Of a stretch of 64,000 nt of DNA, positions 62,161 to 64,000 are shown in pieces. Source of the stretch: Sphagnum compactum (lineage: Eukaryota > Bryophyta > Sphagnopsida > Sphagnales); assembly GCA_965153455.1 (NCBI GenBank), contig OZ234502.1, forward strand, positions 13,609,495 to 13,673,494. Direction: 5' to 3'. A program made the position numbers and the translations under genes. Below the pieces are notes generated by a model. It was not told the origin of the DNA. It saw only the letters and a program-made list of their open reading frames with translations, and ran no database searches. Position 1 is the first letter of the stretch, and the number at the start of each line of letters is the position of its first letter.

Positions 62161-62227
62161 CCATTAGGCTGCTATGATCACAATAACACACAGTGTACTG
62201 GGTGCTATCATCATAGCAGCCTAATGG
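62161..62227. repeat. Inverted repeat with perfect 18-bp arms
   Basis: CCATTAGGCTGCTATGAT at 62161-62178 is matched by its exact reverse complement at 62210-62227, with a 31-base spacer. The transcript of either strand would form a stable hairpin. It could be a small fold-back element; it is shorter than a typical plant microRNA precursor. Confidence 0.93.
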
Positions 62228-62744
62228 ACAGTCACTGATATAGGGCCTTGTTTCTTGTGGCAAGGATAATTGGTTTCCATTGGAGAGCTGCAGGTGCTTT
62301 ACATATTAGTGTGTTGAAAATATGTAATTAATCATGTTATGAACTTTGAAAACACATGTTCCCATGAAAAAAGATAGATGTCAATTTACAACGACTCAAG
62401 TTTGACTTACAGATCTCAGAAGTCTTGCAATTCGTCAATGCTTGACCACCATCGAGGTTGTGAGGTGATTGTGAGCATAGCTAGTCGGAGAAAGATAATG
62501 GAAAGATGTCTTCTCATAGTGTGGGTTATAAGACCGTCCTGTCAAAGTTATGGGAAGGTATGTTAAGTTTAATGCCATGTGCATTGGAATTGTAACATTC
62601 CTGTGTTTGTTTAGTTTGAAAAACTGTAGAATTAAGTTTGAAATTGTCTTTATGATTCCAAACTTGGGCTTCACACTACCAGTGATGACGAATTGATAAA
62701 AACTATGAGTTGATTTCGTATAAATAAGTTTCATTTGAATTATT

Positions 62745-62905
62745 TAATATTGAATAAATTTGCACACTGCAACTTGAATTGAATAAAACTCAATTGAATT
62801 TGAAATGAAATCAAATACATTGAATGAAATTTATATTGAATTAAATTCAAGTCAATTTGAATTCAATTGAAACCAAATTGATTTTAAATTGATTTTTATT
62901 CAATT
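62745..62905. repeat. Degenerate TTGAATT/AATTCAA array
   Basis: Variants of TTGAATTGAAT and AATTCAATT follow one another for about 160 bases. The block is rich in short palindromes (GAATTC, CAATTG). It is a drifted simple-sequence array. Confidence 0.7.
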
Positions 62906-63756
62906 CTTTTCATAATTGTCACATGAATGATGTCTAGAATTGTCATAGTAACAACCATTGATGAACCCTATACTTGTTTCACCTCAATCAAGTTTCTATT
63001 ATCATTGTCACTAAAGCTTCAAATATTTGAAAACTATAGTTACACATATGTGTCATTTACTTGTCCAAAAGGGTGCATGGTTCTGAGTATCGGATTGGGC
63101 TCAACCCAACACATTTTACATATACCTGAATTTGGCCCTGATGGAATATTTTGGCATATTATATACATGCTAACACTAATGGGTAACTAATTTGAAAATA
63201 TTCCAATAATTGAACCAAAGGGTGTACTAATTTGGATTTGGATGTTCTTAATGTGTTCCCACCAAATTCCAATAAATATGTGTTCACATCAAGTTTTCAA
63301 TGTGATCCCGACATGTTTCACAAGTTCTCAATGCATGTCCCAAAACATTCCCAACAGCATCACATGTTGAAGTCTCATGACCTTCGTAAGTTGGCCAAGG
63401 GAAACAATTCTATAATTCTATGTTGGGAGTGCAAATTTCTACTTGAGAGTGCCCAAAGTTTCAGAAGTTTTTGATATGCCAATCAAAGTGACTCATTGCA
63501 TAATTAATACAAATTGAACTTTGGGGTGCACCCCACAGATGTGTACTAGAACCAAGCCTAATGATACCGTCTTCAACAGAGTGTACAAGTTCTGTGTTAG
63601 AAGTTAGAATCCTGTCTGAAAATGGCAGTTACAAATTGACTGATAGGTACTTAGCTCAAGATAACTAAAATAGCAAATTCAGACCAGCAAATCCAGCAAC
63701 CCCACTTGCCTGAGAAATCTTCACCTCTCCTAATTAATTAGATGAGGCGCCTCCCA

Positions 63757-63834
63757 AGGTTTTTTTTTTTTTTTTTTCCTTCTGCAATGAGCCAATTCGA
63801 TTGGCCCATCACTCAAAAAAAAAAAAAAAAAAAA
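63757..63834. repeat. Opposed poly-T and poly-A tracts
   Basis: A run of about 18 T and a run of about 20 A face each other across some 37 bases that contain GCCAATTCGATTGGC, a near-palindrome. Flanking GGCGCCTCCCAAGG and GGAGGCTCCCC are also roughly inverted. The unit could be a small fold-back element; assembly or sequencing error in the homopolymers is possible. Confidence 0.7.
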
Positions 63835-64000
63835 CTATGGAGGCTCCCCAAAATAGAAGGTTCTATCTTGAAGTATAGAGTTCCTCCCCTTTGCCCCACC
63901 TATATGGGTGGAAAGGAGGACAACAATTTTGCCAAAGCATATGAGATAAAAGTGAGGTGCTATGGAGAACACATTGAGAACTTGAGGAACCCATTGGGAA

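Larger units (their letters stand above)
59391..64000. other. Intergenic; no gene recognised
   Basis: The first several hundred bases probably contain the protease 3' untranslated region. The rest is AT-rich with a perfect-armed hairpin (62161-62227), a drifted TTGAATT array (62745-62905) and opposed poly-T and poly-A runs near the right edge. I see no coding gene. Confidence 0.5.

Overview
This window is nuclear DNA of a land plant. Spliceosomal GT-AG introns, AAACCCTAA telo-boxes, a plastid antenna protein, a plastid-type beta-amylase and a plant SR45a-type splicing factor all point that way. A moss or other bryophyte is my best guess. The reason is the antenna gene, which combines an Lhcb-like body with an asparagine at the chlorophyll-603 ligand, a combination I recall for moss Lhcb9. 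That is inference; the species cannot be fixed from the window alone.

Seven genes look intact. In order they are: mitochondrial ribosomal protein L11 (+, 905-1357, one exon); a DUF1279/FAM210-like small membrane protein (+, 7679-8176, one exon); cytosolic ribosomal protein eL19 (-, two exons); a plastid-type beta-amylase (-, three exons); an LHC chlorophyll a/b-binding protein (+, two exons); an SR45a/Tra2-like splicing factor (-, seven exons including a 20-nt micro-exon); and a prolyl-oligopeptidase-family protease (+, eleven exons spanning 52038-59390). They are ordinary housekeeping and photosynthetic genes with no operon-like link. A decayed short-chain dehydrogenase (SDR/DHRS7-like) gene with several recognisable exons lies on the minus strand at about 3.8-5.7 kb.

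The left third (1-22 kb) is gene-rich and carries recent small repeats. These include two complete copies of one MITE family with TAA target-site duplications, a different 214-bp MITE with TTA duplications, a roughly 125-bp near-perfect hairpin, several two-copy tandem duplications, and a tandem array of about 250-bp units abutting the beta-amylase promoter.

From about 21.9 to 33.7 kb and again from about 43 to 52 kb the DNA is strongly AT-rich and nearly gene-free. It holds a decayed hAT transposase, two copies of a tRNA-derived SINE, CACTA-like fragments, degenerate low-complexity arrays, and one unrecognised coding-looking ORF (48.6-49.1 kb) embedded in a large fold-back of TTATT/AATAA-rich repeats. 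The right end (59.4-64 kb) is intergenic with a few inverted repeats.

Exon boundaries were placed by eye from GT/AG sites, reading phase and remembered family sequences. No alignment was run.
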